A stretch of DNA of 64,000 nt from Chitinophaga sp. E66. Its GTDB lineage: Bacteria > Bacteroidota > Bacteroidia > Chitinophagales > Chitinophagaceae. Shown here one piece after another: positions 31,590 through 43,375 of this stretch. Both the position numbers and the translations under genes were made by a program. The stretch is from assembly GCA_019285755.1 (NCBI GenBank), contig CP079103.1:1984001-2048000 (forward strand). Reading direction: 5' to 3'. A model generated the notes under the pieces. The model did not search any database and was not told the DNA's origin. It saw only the letters and a program-made list of their open reading frames with translations. How positions within the stretch are numbered: position 1 is the stretch's first letter; each line of letters begins with the position of its first letter.

Positions 31590-34500
31590 ATGCGATCAAT
31601 TTTTCAGTCAAGCATCCTTATACTATGCCTGACCCTGGCATGCCTGGCTACCGCTTCCGCGCAGGAGCGGAGTTACAATTTCGATGCCTACAGCGTCGAT
31701 AACGGCTTGTCGCAGAACAGCATCGCCAGCATTATCCAGGGGCCCGAAGGCTTCCTGTGGATCTCTACCTTCGACGGCGTTAACCGGTTCGACGGTTACG
31801 TTTTCAACGAATTTCGTACCAATCCGGCCCAGGAGAGGCCGGAAAAGACAAACGAACGGGTGGTCTACAACTCCGCAGCACAGATGGGCCGCGCCGTGGT
31901 CAAGAGCTTCGGCCTGCATGGCAGCCGCAATCACCTGTTTTACCTCGACCAGCAGTTCCGGCTATTTGTAGCCCATAACGCAGGCATCAGCCTTTACGAC
32001 AGCTATAAAGGCAGCTTCCGGCTCGTATTTGCCGACAGCATATATATCAACGAAGCAGAGCGCGATTTCCTGCCCAAATTCAAGATACTCGGGGAAGACC
32101 CTGCCACCCAGACCCTTTGGGTTTGGCGCCCCGCTAAAGGGTTGTATCAGCTGGACAGCAAAACCTATGAACTAAAGAAGATCATCCTCTATCCGCCGAA
32201 CTATGCCCGTGGCAACAAACTGCCGCATGCGGTCGTGATGCAGGACAATTACATCTGGATTTGCTTCGAAAACGAGCAACTCTACCGGATGGACATTCAC
32301 ACCGCCCGCCTTACCACTTTCTGCATGCCCACCCTCAGCGGTAAACCCGCCATCCGGGCACTGAACAATGATTCCCTGCTGGTGGTGAGCAATGGCCATA
32401 TCACGATATTCGACACCAAAAGGAACCGGTATTCTGATACGAAATTTTCCATCTTCAACGAGCTGCAGGAGCCATTTCTCCCCAGCGTCATAGAGCTGGA
32501 TGAGCGTGGTAACGCCTGGATAGGGGGAACAACGGCGTGCTGGTTTACAGTATCGCCAACCATGAGATCGTTAACCACATTACCAGCTTCAACGCATTTG
32601 AAACTAATTCTTTCAACAAGATTACGGCACTGTACCGCGACCGGGGCAACAATATGTGGATCGGTACGGACGGCGACGGCCTGAAAAAATATGCGCCGAA
32701 TAAAAGGTATTCAGTCTCTACCGTTCGCCCCGGATTTCCCACAATATCGTGAAGGCCGTGTATAAGCACGACGATGGAAGGTTATATGTCGGGTTGCTGC
32801 AGGATGGGCTGGATATCTATGAAAAAGGCGGTAAATACCTCAAGCGGATCTCTAATGAGCTCACGCCCGGCCGGTTCCTGCCAACAACCTGCACGCGATC
32901 TGCAGGGAAGATTATGAAAGCCTGTGGTTACATTTTGTGCGGGGAAGCATCGGTTTGTTCGACATAAAGACTGAACGTTTCCAGGACCTGACGCCGAAGG
33001 TAAAAGCACTGGGCCTCCCGGAGCAACTTGTCATCTATCCGTTCGTCAACAAGCGGCCTAACGGGGAGATGTATTTTAACTATGGAGAATACCTTCTGAA
33101 ATTCAGCAGTGCTGACCACGGCCTTACGGCGGCGATCGTTCACCGGTTCGATAACGAGCAACTGACATGTTTCTTCGAAGATTTCTGGGGCAACCAATAC
33201 GTAGGCACTAAAGCGGCCGTGTATTGCCGTAAATCGGAAGGGGCGAAGTGGGAAAAGATCGATTTGTGGGTGAAGGACGTGGAAATTAAAGCCATCAACA
33301 AGAACGCCCATAAGCAACTGCTGCTGGCGACCAATAAGGGTTTACTGGTGCTGGACGAGGCCAACCGAAAGTTAAAGCACTATAACAGTTACGATTACGC
33401 GGGCATGGTCAGTGATTATATCTATGCCGTGCTGCTCGATGATAAAGATAATATGTGGATCAGCCACAACCGCGGCATTACCCATATCCGTCAAAACGGA
33501 GATAATCTAGTGACCTACAATTATGAAGACGGCTTGCAGAGCAACGAATTTAATACCGGGGCTTACTTCAAGTCGATGGACGGCGAATTGTTCTTCGGCG
33601 GTATCCGCGGCGTGACGGGCTTCTATCCCCGTAATTTCCGTAACAATCCTGGACGCCCAAAGTGATCATCAAGCGCCTGGAGGTCCTGGATAAGCCATTC
33701 CAGTCGGATACGACGATCTCTTTGCTGCAGCGGGTGGAATTGCCTTACAACCAAAATACCATTGCAATAGAATATGTGCCGCTGGAGTTTACCAACCCAC
33801 TGAAGAATAAGGTGCAATATATGCTTGAGGGGGCGGACGAAGACTGGCTCATGGCGGGGAACCAGAATATGGCGCGTTATACCAACCTGGCGCCGGGCAC
33901 GTACCTGTTCAAAGTCAAAGCCTGTAACAACGACGAGCAATGGAACACAGAGCCGACCACTTTACAGATCGTCATTAAAATACCGTTCTGGCAATCGCTC
34001 TGGTTCCGGTTTTTACTATTATTACTCATATTAGGGATAGCATATTATTTCTCGGCACTGTATCTTGATTACAAGATCCGGAACGAGAAACTGAAGCTGG
34101 AGAAGGAGCAGGCGGTGGACCAGGAACGCGCGCGCATTTCGAGTGATATGCACGACGATCTTGGGTCCGGGCTGTCTACCATCCGGCTGCTGAGCGAGAT
34201 CGCGAAGCGGAAGATCAAGGATTCGGGTCAGACAAAAGAGATCGAAAGGATCTCGGAAGCGGCGGGTGAGCTGGTAGACAAGATGAGCGAGATCATCTGG
34301 GCCATGAACTCCTCGAACGATTCATTGGCGAACCTCATCGCATACATGCGGAGCTTTGCGGCTGATTTCCTGGAGCATGCGCATATTCAGCACCACTTCA
34401 TCATTCCCGAAAGTATTCCAAACGTAAAACTAAGCGGAGGCACCCGCCGTCATATTTACCTGGCCGTGAAAGAGTCTTTACACAATGTTGTGAAACATTC

Positions 34501-34711
34501 TCAGGCAACAGAGGTGATTATCGAAGTGAAAGTATTTAAAAATATGACGATTATGATCAAGGACAATGGGAAGGGCTTCGACCCCGAGAAGGTGCGGCTG
34601 TTCGGCAACGGACTGAAAAACATCGAGAAGCGGATGCAGCAGGTGGGTGGCCAGGCCGACATTATTTCACAAAATGGAACAACAGTTTTTTTAGATATAC
34701 CATTAAATTAA
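31590..34711 (+). CDS. Two-component propeller sensor histidine kinase (frameshifted)
   Basis: About 1040 residues. A signal peptide (MRSIFQSSILILCLTLACLATASA) leads into a periplasmic sensor of two seven-bladed propellers (Reg_prop repeats such as YSVDNGLSQNSIASIIQGPEGFLWISTFDGVNRFDG in two parts, and NNMWIGTDGDGL). A Y_Y_Y domain follows (EYVPLEFTNP, GADEDWLMAG), then one membrane helix near residue 805, HisKA_3 (ERARISSDMHDDLG) and HATPase_c (KESLHNVVKHS, DNGKGFDPEKV, GNGLKNIEKRM). It differs from full hybrid HTCS proteins in having no receiver or AraC domain; these roles fall to the regulator 84 bp downstream. The frame breaks near 32528, 32703, 32873 and 33651. It is likely to sense an oligosaccharide (family inference). 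Confidence 0.9.
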
Positions 34712-34795
34712 TCTACATTTACTACTTATAACATTTTGGTGTTATGACTTTAAATTGAAATGATGGTATATTCGAAAAAAAAGCTACAAAATAGC

Positions 34796-35423
34796 ATGGA
34801 TATCATCTCTGTGGCTATTGTTGAAGACAATCACGATATCAGGCAGGCCATGGAGTTGTTAATCAACGGTTCTGAAGGGTATGCGTGTATTGGCGCTTTC
34901 AACAATGCAGAAAATGCGCTTGAAAAGATTCCTCAGTTGTTACCCAATGTGGTGTTGATGGACTTTAACCTGCCGGGCATGAACGGCATAGAATGCATCA
35001 CCCGGCTGAAGGGGAATTCCCCGACATGCAGTTTATGATGCTGACTGTCTATGAAGACGACGACAAGATCTTTATGGCCCTGGAAGCAGGCGCCAGCGGC
35101 TATATCCTCAAAAAGACATCCCCGGAGAATTGCTCGACGCTATCCGTGATCTTCACGAAGGCGGTTCGCCCATGAGCTCGCAGATCGCGAGAAGGGTAGT
35201 AGCTTACTTCCAGAAACAGGCTAAACCCAACCCGGCACTGGAAGCACTCACCTCCCGCGAGAAGGAGATTCTCGACCAGCTCTCCAAAGGGTTCCTCTAC
35301 AAGGAAATCGCCGGTAATCTCTTTATCAGTATTGAAACGGTGCGCCGGCACGTTCATAATATTTATGAAAAGCTGCATGTACGCAGCAGAACGGACGCCG
35401 TTAATAAATATTTTAACCGTTAA
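34796..35423 (+). CDS. LuxR/NarL-family response regulator (frameshifted)
   Basis: About 209 residues: a receiver domain (VAIVEDNHDIRQAM, phospho-acceptor in NVVLMDFNLPGMNG, then LTVYEDDDKIF and GYILKKTSP) and a C-terminal LuxR-type HTH (LTSREKEILDQLSKGFLYKEIAGNLFISIETVRRH in two parts, with HVHNIYEKL). It is the expected partner of the kinase just upstream. The frame breaks near 35018 (G run) and 35123 (CCGGG). The start is ATG 34796; in-frame ATGs at 34760/34763 would add twelve residues. Confidence 0.9.
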
Positions 35424-35448
35424 AGGTTATCAATTGCCATTTTGGAAA

Positions 35449-35476
35449 GGGCCCCTCCACAACAGGGGCTCTTTTT
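35449..35476 (+). terminator. Intrinsic terminator after the response regulator
   Basis: A GGGCCCCT / AGGGGCTC hairpin followed by T5. Confidence 0.7.
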
Positions 35477-35588
35477 GTTGCTGCCCATATAGTATCAGTG
35501 GCTGCCACGAAAGTATTAGGAATTATTGCTGTTTTGTGGTACTTTCATCTTCACATTTCCCCTGTCTTTGAGCGCATTAGACCACGAT

Positions 35589-36131
35589 ATGGATTGGATC
35601 CGGATGAAAAGCGGCGACCTCTCCGCGTTTGAGCGCATTTATCGCGCGCATGTCCGGCCCATGATGCGTTACGGCCTGAAGATAGTAGACGATCCCGCGC
35701 TGGTACAGGATTGTATACAGGACCTCTTCGAAGAAATATGGAAAACCCGCCAGCAGCTATCCGATACGCCTTACCCCAAATTCTACCTTCTCCGCGCGCT
35801 CCGCAATAAATTATCCAAAGTTTTATCGAAACAATCCTACGTCCGTAACGGCGAAATGAATCTCGCTTCCGGCGACCAGCTATCCGGTTACGTGGAGCTT
35901 GAAATCGTAGCCCGCGAAACAGAAGACTTTAAGCAGCAAACCCTCCGCCACCTGCTCGATGAGCTGCCACGCCGTCAGCAGGAAGCTATCCATCTGCGGT
36001 TCTACCATAATGTTTCCTACGAAAACATTGCCGAGATGATGGATATGAATTACCAGTCGGTGCTTAACCTCGTCCAGCGAGCGCTGAAAGCCCTGCGCAA
36101 GGGCTTTTCCGTGAAAATGCCCCGTTCCTGA
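35589..36131 (+). CDS. ECF sigma factor (Bacteroidota FecI-like)
   Basis: A 180-residue sigma-70 region 2/4 protein. Region 2: SAFERIYRAHVRPMMRYGLKIV, VQDCIQDLFEEIWKTRQ. Region 4: LDELPRRQQEAIHLRFYHNVSYENIAEMMDMNYQSVLNLVQRALKALRKG in sequence. The next genes are a FecR anti-sigma factor and a SusC receptor with an STN domain, the arrangement in which substrate binding at the outer membrane frees the sigma factor to transcribe the susC-susD genes. The frame is intact. The start is ATG 35589; the upstream in-frame extension is hydrophobic and unlikely. Confidence 0.93.
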   Translation: MDWIRMKSGDLSAFERIYRAHVRPMMRYGLKIVDDPALVQDCIQDLFEEIWKTRQQLSDTPYPKFYLLRALRNKLSKVLSKQSYVRNGEMNLASGDQLSGYVELEIVARETEDFKQQTLRHLLDELPRRQQEAIHLRFYHNVSYENIAEMMDMNYQSVLNLVQRALKALRKGFSVKMPRS

Positions 36132-36196
36132 AAAAATATTTTGCAAAAGTGAGTATCCGGGGTAAATACGTCCTTTACAGGATATACACGCTCTGC

Positions 36197-37263
36197 ATGC
36201 AACCACAAGAAGACAGACTGGAAGCTTTGTTGCTCGACAACCGCTTTGTGGACTGGGTACTCAACCCGGGAAGCAAGTATGCGTCGTATTGGGAGTCGTG
36301 GGCCGCTGAAAACGAGGCACAGGCTACTTTGGCCGCATGCGCCCGCGCGATTGTGCTGGAAATAGGGATGGAGGAAGAATACGACGGGGAAGACATGTCG
36401 GAAGAAAATGTGGATGCGCTCTTTGGGAAGATCCGGGAGGATAGGGAAAGGGGAAAGTCCGCAGGATGCGCCCGTCCGCTGGTTAGCCGCCGCCCTCATT
36501 GCAGGCCTGTTGGCCACCGGCGCATGGATACTTCTATCCCGAAATACAAATGAAAAGCCGGCATTTGCGATGGAAACGGAGAAGCCCTCTCCCAGGTGGT
36601 ACGCTTCAACGGCAACTCCGGCAGCCAGGCGCTGTTCCTGCCGGATGGGTCCAGAGTGGTATTGGGTAAGGGAGCAAGGGTATCTTACAGTTTATTAATG
36701 GACGGCGTCAAAAGAGAAGTGAAATTGAGCGGAGAGGCGTTTTTCGATGTTGTCCCCAATCCACAGCAACCCTTTTATATTTATACTGACAAGATGGTCG
36801 TGAAGGTGCTGGGCACCAGCTTCAGGGTGAAAGCCCTGGGCGCGGAGGAGTCCGTGGCCGTGAGCACTGGCAAGGTATCCGTTTACCTGAAGGGGCAGGA
36901 CCTCGAGCAGCAGGCCGCCAGCATCGTGATGCCGCAGCAGTTATGCCGCTACGAAGCGAGCCTGCAGGAACTGGTGACGGAAAGCTATACCGGGGTGTTC
37001 GTACATGAGGCCGAACTGGCGCGGCTCAAAGCCCTGGCATTTGAAGAAGCCCCGTGACTGATGTATTGCGCGCGCTGGAAACGCACTTCGCTATACCCAT
37101 CAAATTTGACGAAAACACGTTTAAGAATTGCTATATCACGCTGACGCTTGGAAATGAAAGCCTGGAAGAGATTTTAAAAGTAATTACCAGGACTATTGAT
37201 GCATCGTACACTATGAGCACATACGGCATTATCGTTGAAGGAGACGGATGCCGCGAACAATGA
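36197..37263 (+). CDS. FecR-family anti-sigma factor (frameshifted)
   Basis: About 356 residues: an N-terminal cytoplasmic anti-sigma segment (NRFVDWVLNPGSKYASYWESW), one membrane helix (RWLAAALIAGLLATGAWILL, residues about 95-115), then the FecR domain (LFLPDGSRVVLGKGARVSYS, VKLSGEAFFDVVPNPQQPFYIYT, VKVLGTSFRVKAL) and the DUF4974 C-terminal domain (KFDENTFKNCYITLTLGNESLEEILKVI, in parts). It sits between the sigma factor and the STN-type SusC. The frame breaks near 36455, 36590 and 37052, the second in a CCCAGG context. Confidence 0.9.
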
Positions 37264-37402
37264 AATAGGATTTTTAATATTCAAAACAACCAAAATGAAC
37301 GCATGCGGCTGACCGGAGCAGTCCGGCCCGTCTATGCCCCTGCGGCAAATCCCCGCAGCGACGGCATGCGCCTTTAATTTACTCGCTAAATCGTTTAATG
37401 TT

Positions 37403-40400
37403 ATGAAGAAGAGCTATTCCACTTCGAGGATGCGCGCCGGCCTTTGCGGCTTGCTGGCCCTCGCAACCGCTTTGCCGGCAACTGCCGGGGCGGGCAGGGA
37501 ACAGGGCGTGCTGGACAGAAAGCTGACCCTGTCCGTAGAGCACGAAGCCTTCCGCGGCGTGCTGGAGAAAATCAGCCGCAAAGCGGATGTGAAGTTCTCC
37601 TATACCCGCAACACCCTTCCCGAAAAAGAAAAAGTCAGTGTAAAGGCCAAAGAACAGGCCCTGTCGAAAGTGTTCGATGAACTGTTCCTGCCTTATAATA
37701 TCAATTATGAAGCCATCGGCAGCCAGATTGTTTTGAAGCGCAGCCGGATCGGCGCCATGGCAGGTGGTATGGAAGAGATGGATGAAACTATCGCGGCGGC
37801 GATGGCTTTCAAAAAGATCACCGGCTTCGTCCGCGACGCTGTCACCAACGCCGCTATTCCCGGTGTAACGGTGATGGTTAAAGGTAGTAATAAAGGTACC
37901 TCCACCAATGGCGATGGCCACTTTGAGCTGGATGCCAATGAAGGAGATGTCCTTACCTTTTCCGCCATCGGGTTCAAGATCCGGGAAGTGACCGTTTCCG
38001 GGGAGAACAGTTACAATATTTCGCTGGAGACCGATGAAAAGGGGCTCAGTGAAGTAGTCGTGACCGCCCTTGGTGTTAAGCGTTCTCCCCGTTCGCTTGG
38101 TTACGCCGTTCAGAACGTAAAAGGTGGTGAAATTACCATCGCACAGGCACCCACCATTGCTCAGGGCCTCATGGGCAAAGTGGCGGGTCTCCAGATCAGC
38201 CAGGCCTCCGGCGGCGTGGAAGGCGGTTCCTCCCGCGTGTAGTTCGTGGCAACACGACGCTTACCGGCGACAACCGGGCCATGGTTGTAGTGGATGGCGT
38301 TCCCATCAATAACGATCCCATCAACGCCAATGGCCTCAATAGCGGAGGTGGCGACCTCGGCCTGAAACGCGGCGCCGATATCTCCAGCTATAACGACTGG
38401 GGTACAGGTCTGAACTTCATCAACCCGGAAGACATCGAAAGCGTGACCGTGCTGAAAGGCCCCGCGGCATCAGCGCTCTATGGCTCGCGGCGGCAACGGC
38501 GTGATCATGGTTACACGTAAGAAAGGCGTACAGCGTAAAGGGCTCGGCCTGGAATATTCTTACTCCGCCCGTAAAACGCAGGTGTACGAATACCTCGACT
38601 TTCAGAATGATTACGGCTCGGGCCTCGTAGGTTCTCTCTGGACCGCCGACCAACCCAAGCAATTCCCGGTAAATGGTAACGGCAAACGATACCAGATCGG
38701 TACCTACACGGGTTCCTACGCTGCCGGCGATTATAAGACCGGCGCTTATGGAATGTTGCCGTATGATAACAGCACCCAGGCCTGGGACCTTTTTCCTTCC
38801 CCAGCGGCCTTTCCTGGGGACCCCGCTTCGATAATCAGCCCGTGCTCTGGTACGATGGCGTAGAGCGCCCTTATTCCGCGCAGCCAGATAACTGGAAAGC
38901 TTTCTTCCCGGACGGAAATGTGAACCAGCATAATGTTTCGTTATCCGGCGGAGGCGAGTACGGCACCGTTCGGCTGTCCTATACCCGCGACGACAGCAAA
39001 GCCAACATCCCCAATTCGAAATACAGCACGAACACTTTCAACCTCGGATCCAGCATTAAAGTCAGCAAGATGCTGACTGCGGATGTATCTGCCAGCTATA
39101 TCAGCTATTACCGCCTTAATACGCCCCCTGTAGGGTCCGGTAACTACCTCGCCGGGATGAGCTACGCAGCTACCCGTGATTACCGTTCGGATGTAGAAAA
39201 AACGAACAACTTCACGCCGCAGGGCTCCCGCCGCGATGTGACCAACTCCAGCAACTTCCCGCTGGTTCTCCGGCTTATCCTTATTATTCCTACATGGCCA
39301 ACAGTTGGTGGAACATTGAAAAGAATAATACTGAACTACGCCGCAACCAATTACTGGGTGGCCTGCGCCTTACAGCGAACCTGACCGACTGGCTGACACT
39401 GACAGGCCAGGGCAGCATAGATAATTCAAACGACGCTACCGAGATCCGGGAATATCCAAAAATATTCAGGGTACGGATGGCGCCTATCGCGAAGCGAATG
39501 CCCAAAACCTCAGCCGCAACCTCACCGCCATGGCTCGCATTCACAAAGAAGGTCTTGGCAACGGTAATTTCAACGCCAGCCTTACAGGTGGTGTGGAACA
39601 ATACTACAGGAAAGATTACATCGTGAGCGCATCCACCAAAGGACAATTCCTCAGCCCCTTCGTATTCGCCCTGAAGAACGGCTCCGAAGTGCCCGATGCG
39701 CCGGCTGAAATCCGTTATGCGACCAAGATCTCTGTTTTCGGATTCCTGGACCTGTCTTACAAGAACTACCTCTACCTGCAGGTGACCGCGCGTAACGACT
39801 GGTCGTCGACCCTCGCTGAAGCATACAACTCCTATTTCTATCCTTCCGCGAACCTTAGCTATGTGTTCTCCGACGGTATCCCCGCCATTCGCGAAGCATT
39901 ACCCTGGTAAGCTTCGGTAAAGTAAGCCTGTCTTACGCCGAAACCGGCAGTGGAACCACGCCCTACAGCATCTTCAACCTGCTGACTGTAAATAATATCA
40001 ACGGTCAGGCTTCGCAGACATACCAGTCAACGCTTACGCTGCCCGACGTGAAGCCCCAGCGCAGCCGCCAGTTCGAACTGGGCCTGCAACTGGGCTTCCT
40101 GGACAACAGGCTGAACGTGGAACTGACAGGCTATACCATGAAAACATACAACCAGATCCTGAATGGTACCCTGCCGCAGTCGTCCGGCTTCACTTCCGTA
40201 GTGCTGAACCGCGGTTCGCTGGGGAACAAAGGCCTGGAATTCGTGATCAATGCAACGCCGGTTCGTACTAAGGACTTCACTGGACCATAGGCATCAATGG
40301 TGCGCATAACACGAACAAGGTACTGGCGCTGGACGAAGGCGTAGATAACCTGCCCATCGGCAACTTCTTCGGCGGCAGCGGCGTTTCTACCCGCCTGAAA

Positions 40401-41169
40401 GTGGGAGAGAGCTACGGTACCCTGTACGGTAAAGACTTTACCTACCTGAACGGTCAGAAGGTAGTAAAAGAGCGGTGAATCCGCAATCTCAGCTGCCCCT
40501 GACATACACTGTGAATGGCAAAACCTATTATGCTGGCACGCAATGGGTGCTGACACCTTCTGAAGTGCCCATCGGTAACGCTACTCCCTGGATGACCGGC
40601 GGTATTTCCAATACATTCCGGTATAAGGATTTCTCCCTGTACGTCCTGGCAGACGCGAAGCTCGGCGGCGATACATACTTTGGTACCTACGCAGCGGCAA
40701 TGGGTAACGGCCTGCTGCAGGAAACCGTGAAAGAGCGCAATGGCGGCGGTGTTCCGCTGGTGTATCCCGATGGTACCAGGCAAATTCAGGTATCGTGTTC
40801 GATGGCGTATTCGCTGACGGCAAGCAAAATACCGATGTGGTTGCGGCTCCCTGGTATTACCTGATGACGTATACTTCCTGGAACCACCTCGGTGTTCCGC
40901 GGTCGGCATCCGTATTCGAAAACTCCTGGATGAAGCTCCGCGAAGCGGCGCTGACTTACCAGCTGCCTTACAATGTGGTGCGCCAGACGAAAGTGTTCCA
41001 GGCGCTGAGCCTGTCGCTTATCGGCCGCGATCTGTTCTACATTTTCACCACCATTCCGAAAGGACTGAACCCTGAAGGTGTGAACGGCATTGGTAACCAG
41101 CAGGGTATCGAATACTCTTCCATGCCGCGGATCCGCTCCTTCGGCTTCACCGTGAAAGCCTCCTTCTAA
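37403..41169 (+). CDS. SusC/RagA receptor with STN domain (frameshifted)
   Basis: About 1256 residues. Signal region (MKKSYSTSRMRAGLCGLLALA), STN domain that contacts FecR (FRGVLEKISRKADVKFSYTR, SKVFDELFLPYNINYEAIG), carboxypeptidase-like domain (GFVRDAVTNAAIPGVTVMVKG), LSEVVVTALGVKRS, plug (VVRGNTTLTGDNRAMVVVDG, ASALYGS) and barrel ending in FGFTVKASF. The STN domain agrees with the sigma/FecR genes upstream. It has about ten frameshifts (near 38240, 38490, 38800, 39265, 39460, 39900, 40280, 40475, 40780), the densest of any gene here. SusD follows after 18 bp. Confidence 0.9.
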
Positions 41170-41187
41170 ACTCAAAACGAACCGAAC

Positions 41188-42803
41188 ATGAAAAGAATCA
41201 TATATAGTCTGCTGGCCGGCGCGATGCTCTTAGGAGGCTCCGGTTGCAGGAAGAACTTCGAAGAACTGAATCAGCCTTATAGTGATGCGGACGACAGCAG
41301 GGTCAGCATTCCCGGTCTGTATAACGGTATGGTGGAATCATTCACGAAGTATGGCGACGACGCACTTAACGTGAGCTTGCTTTATCCTATCACCAACCAG
41401 CAGGCATATCAGAATACGCTGGCGCCGTATGTAAACTATGCGGGCGGTTATTGGGGATTGTATTACCCTTTATTGCAAAACTATCGTAAACTGCTGGGCC
41501 TCATCGATCAGCAACCCAATGCGGCATCGTTCTCCAATGTGCGGTATATGGCTACCATTCTGCTGGCTTCCCGCACGCTGCGCATGCTGGATTACTATGG
41601 AGACATTCCTTACAGCAAAGCGGTATCCGCATCTGACGGTTCAGCATCATTCCGGCCGCCGTACGACAAACAGGCTGATATTTACAAAAGCGTGTTGGCT
41701 GATCTGAAAACTGCGACGGATGGGCTTACCACCGACCCGGGTCAAACCAGCATCGGCGCGTCCGAAAGTTTCCTGCAGAACGATATTACCGCCTGGCGCA
41801 AGTTCGGTAACGCCCTTCGCCTGCGGTATGCCGTGCGGTTGTTTGATAAAGAATCGGCGTTGTGCGCAGCTATCATTACGGATATCATCGGTGGTAACAA
41901 GCCATTGCCCGACAACCAGAACACGGAGACCGCGAACATCTGGAAAGATAATATAGGCCTCTGGCCCGACAACTTCTCCAATGCCGGTACGTTCGCCGCG
42001 CTGGATGCGAAATGGAACTCCTATGCGGAGCTGTCTATCTCCAACATGCGCATGAGCAGCAACGTATGGCAGCAGATGTCTTCCAGCAACGACTCCAGCG
42101 GCGCGGGGATATTTGATCCGCGCACCTACGTATGGTTCATGACCAGCAACCGGGATAAGTGGGCCCCTCAGCCGCAGGACGGTTCACAGCCGGAAGGCGG
42201 AAGACCCTATGAAGGAGGGATGACCGTGCGCAGGGCCATCGGAACGGACATCGCCAACAAATTCTCCTGTGTGAATTTCTACCTGGCTGCCGATCGGGAC
42301 TATTACCCGCTCCTGATCATCACCGAAGCCGATGTGCACCTGCTGAAGGCAGAGATCTACCAGCGCGGTATGGGCGTAGCGAAAGACATTGCGAAAGCTA
42401 AAACAGAGTATGAGGCAGGTCTGCGTGCGTCTGTGGACTTCTGGTATGCCTATACAAAGAACTCCTCTTTCTGGGGCAGTAAACCCGCGCTGCCGACCGG
42501 CGCGCAGATGACTGCATTCCTGACCAACCCGAAAGTGGCGTATAACGGCGCTAACCATGCCGATGCCCTGCGTAAGATCGCAACCCAGGCCTGGCTGGCT
42601 ACTATGTTCCAGCCCTGGGAAGCCTGGGCGATCGTCAGAAGGACCGGCCTTACACCCAAAGACCCCAACTATTCGCCGAGCGTAGTGAACAAGCTTCCTT
42701 ACCCGGACGATGAAAATATCAACAACCATGACAACTGGCAGGCAGCCACCGGCGGCGCCAGTCCTGGTCAGCAGGTGTTGCAAAAGTCTACTGGATGCCT
42801 TAG
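41188..42803 (+). CDS. SusD/RagB-family lipoprotein (terminal frameshift)
   Basis: About 538 residues with a lipoprotein signal (MKRIIYSLLAGAMLLGGSGCRKNF, lipobox GSGC). SusD-like segments include NVRYMATILLASRTLRMLDYYGDIPYSKA in sequence, TAWRKFGNALRLRYAVRLFDKES and ITEADVHLLKAEIYQRG, and the C-terminal region has WLATMFQPWEAWAIVRRTG. As read, the frame runs on to 42870. Restoring one base at about 42780 gives the normal ending KVYWMP with TAG at 42801, as in many SusD_2-type proteins. Cotranscribed with the upstream receptor. Confidence 0.9.
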
Positions 42804-42832
42804 GGCAAGCCGGTCGGTATGGAGCACTAAAG

Positions 42833-42863
42833 AGGCTGCCTGCATCTGCGGGCGGCCTTTTTT
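42833..42863 (+). terminator. Intrinsic terminator after the second susD
   Basis: AGGCTGCC (42833-42840) / GGCGGCCT (42851-42858, one G-T pair) followed by T6. Confidence 0.8.
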
Positions 42864-42960
42864 GACTTGAGGTGGTAATATTTCGGGCTAAGGGGTGTCC
42901 AGATACTATCTGGTCTCCTGATACTCGGCTTCACCTCTGCAATTTGTCATACGTTTGTCG

Positions 42961-43063
42961 TACATATATTCTTAGTATATTCTACCTATATCTTACCCCT
43001 TTAAAGGGTAGGACATAGGTAGGATATAGGTAGGATATAGGTAGGATATAGGTAGGATATATC
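42961..43063. repeat. Palindrome-centred array of 11-bp repeats, element 2
   Basis: Three degenerate 11-bp units (42961-42993: tacatatattc, ttagtatattc, tacctatatct) lead to a palindromic centre (CCCTTTAAAGGG, 42997-43008). Five units follow (43009-43063: taggacatagg, three times taggatatagg, taggatatatc). The 23 bp left of the centre match the reverse complement of the 23 bp on the right at 20 positions, giving a long cruciform. It has the same plan as 7230-7343 with an unrelated unit sequence. It lies between two convergent transcription units, each closed by its own terminator (42833-42863 and 43131-43159). Confidence 0.8.
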
Positions 43064-43130
43064 GGAGTTTTGAAGGTGACATCTGGCTATTTAAATAGGG
43101 TTGATATGGCAATAAAAGGGCTATAAGCCT

Positions 43131-43159
43131 AAAAAGGCCGTCTCCACAGAAGACGGCCT
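43131..43159 (-). terminator. Intrinsic terminator of the small membrane-protein genes
   Basis: AGGCCGTCT (43135-43143) / AGACGGCCT (43151-43159), perfect, with a T5 tail on the minus strand. It shows that the two small genes upstream are transcribed leftwards. Confidence 0.8.
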
Positions 43160-43194
43160 CAGTTCATTTGCGTTCGGTTCGGGTTGTGCAGTGA

Positions 43195-43317
43195 TCAGCG
43201 GGTAGCAGGCACTTTTTGCGTAGTTACGCGCTGCATGTACTTACGGGCAAAATGCGCCAGTAATACCACGGAAGCAATGCATAGACATGCGAGTTTGAAT
43301 AGTAAGCCGGTTTTCAT
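43195..43317 (-). CDS. Small membrane peptide (40 aa)
   Basis: MKTGLLFKLACLCIASVVLLAH in sequence, then a basic tail ending TQKVPATR: one hydrophobic helix and a positively charged C-terminus. The open frame extends further upstream to 43419, but ATG 43317 starts directly before the helix and is preferred. A strong terminator follows at 43131-43159. No family is recognised. Confidence 0.5.
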   Translation of the reverse strand: MKTGLLFKLACLCIASVVLLAHFARKYMQRVTTQKVPATR

Positions 43318-43375
43318 AGGTATAGGGATTATAAGTTTACATAAGTTGAAAATGCCAGGAGAAGGAACTGACCGC

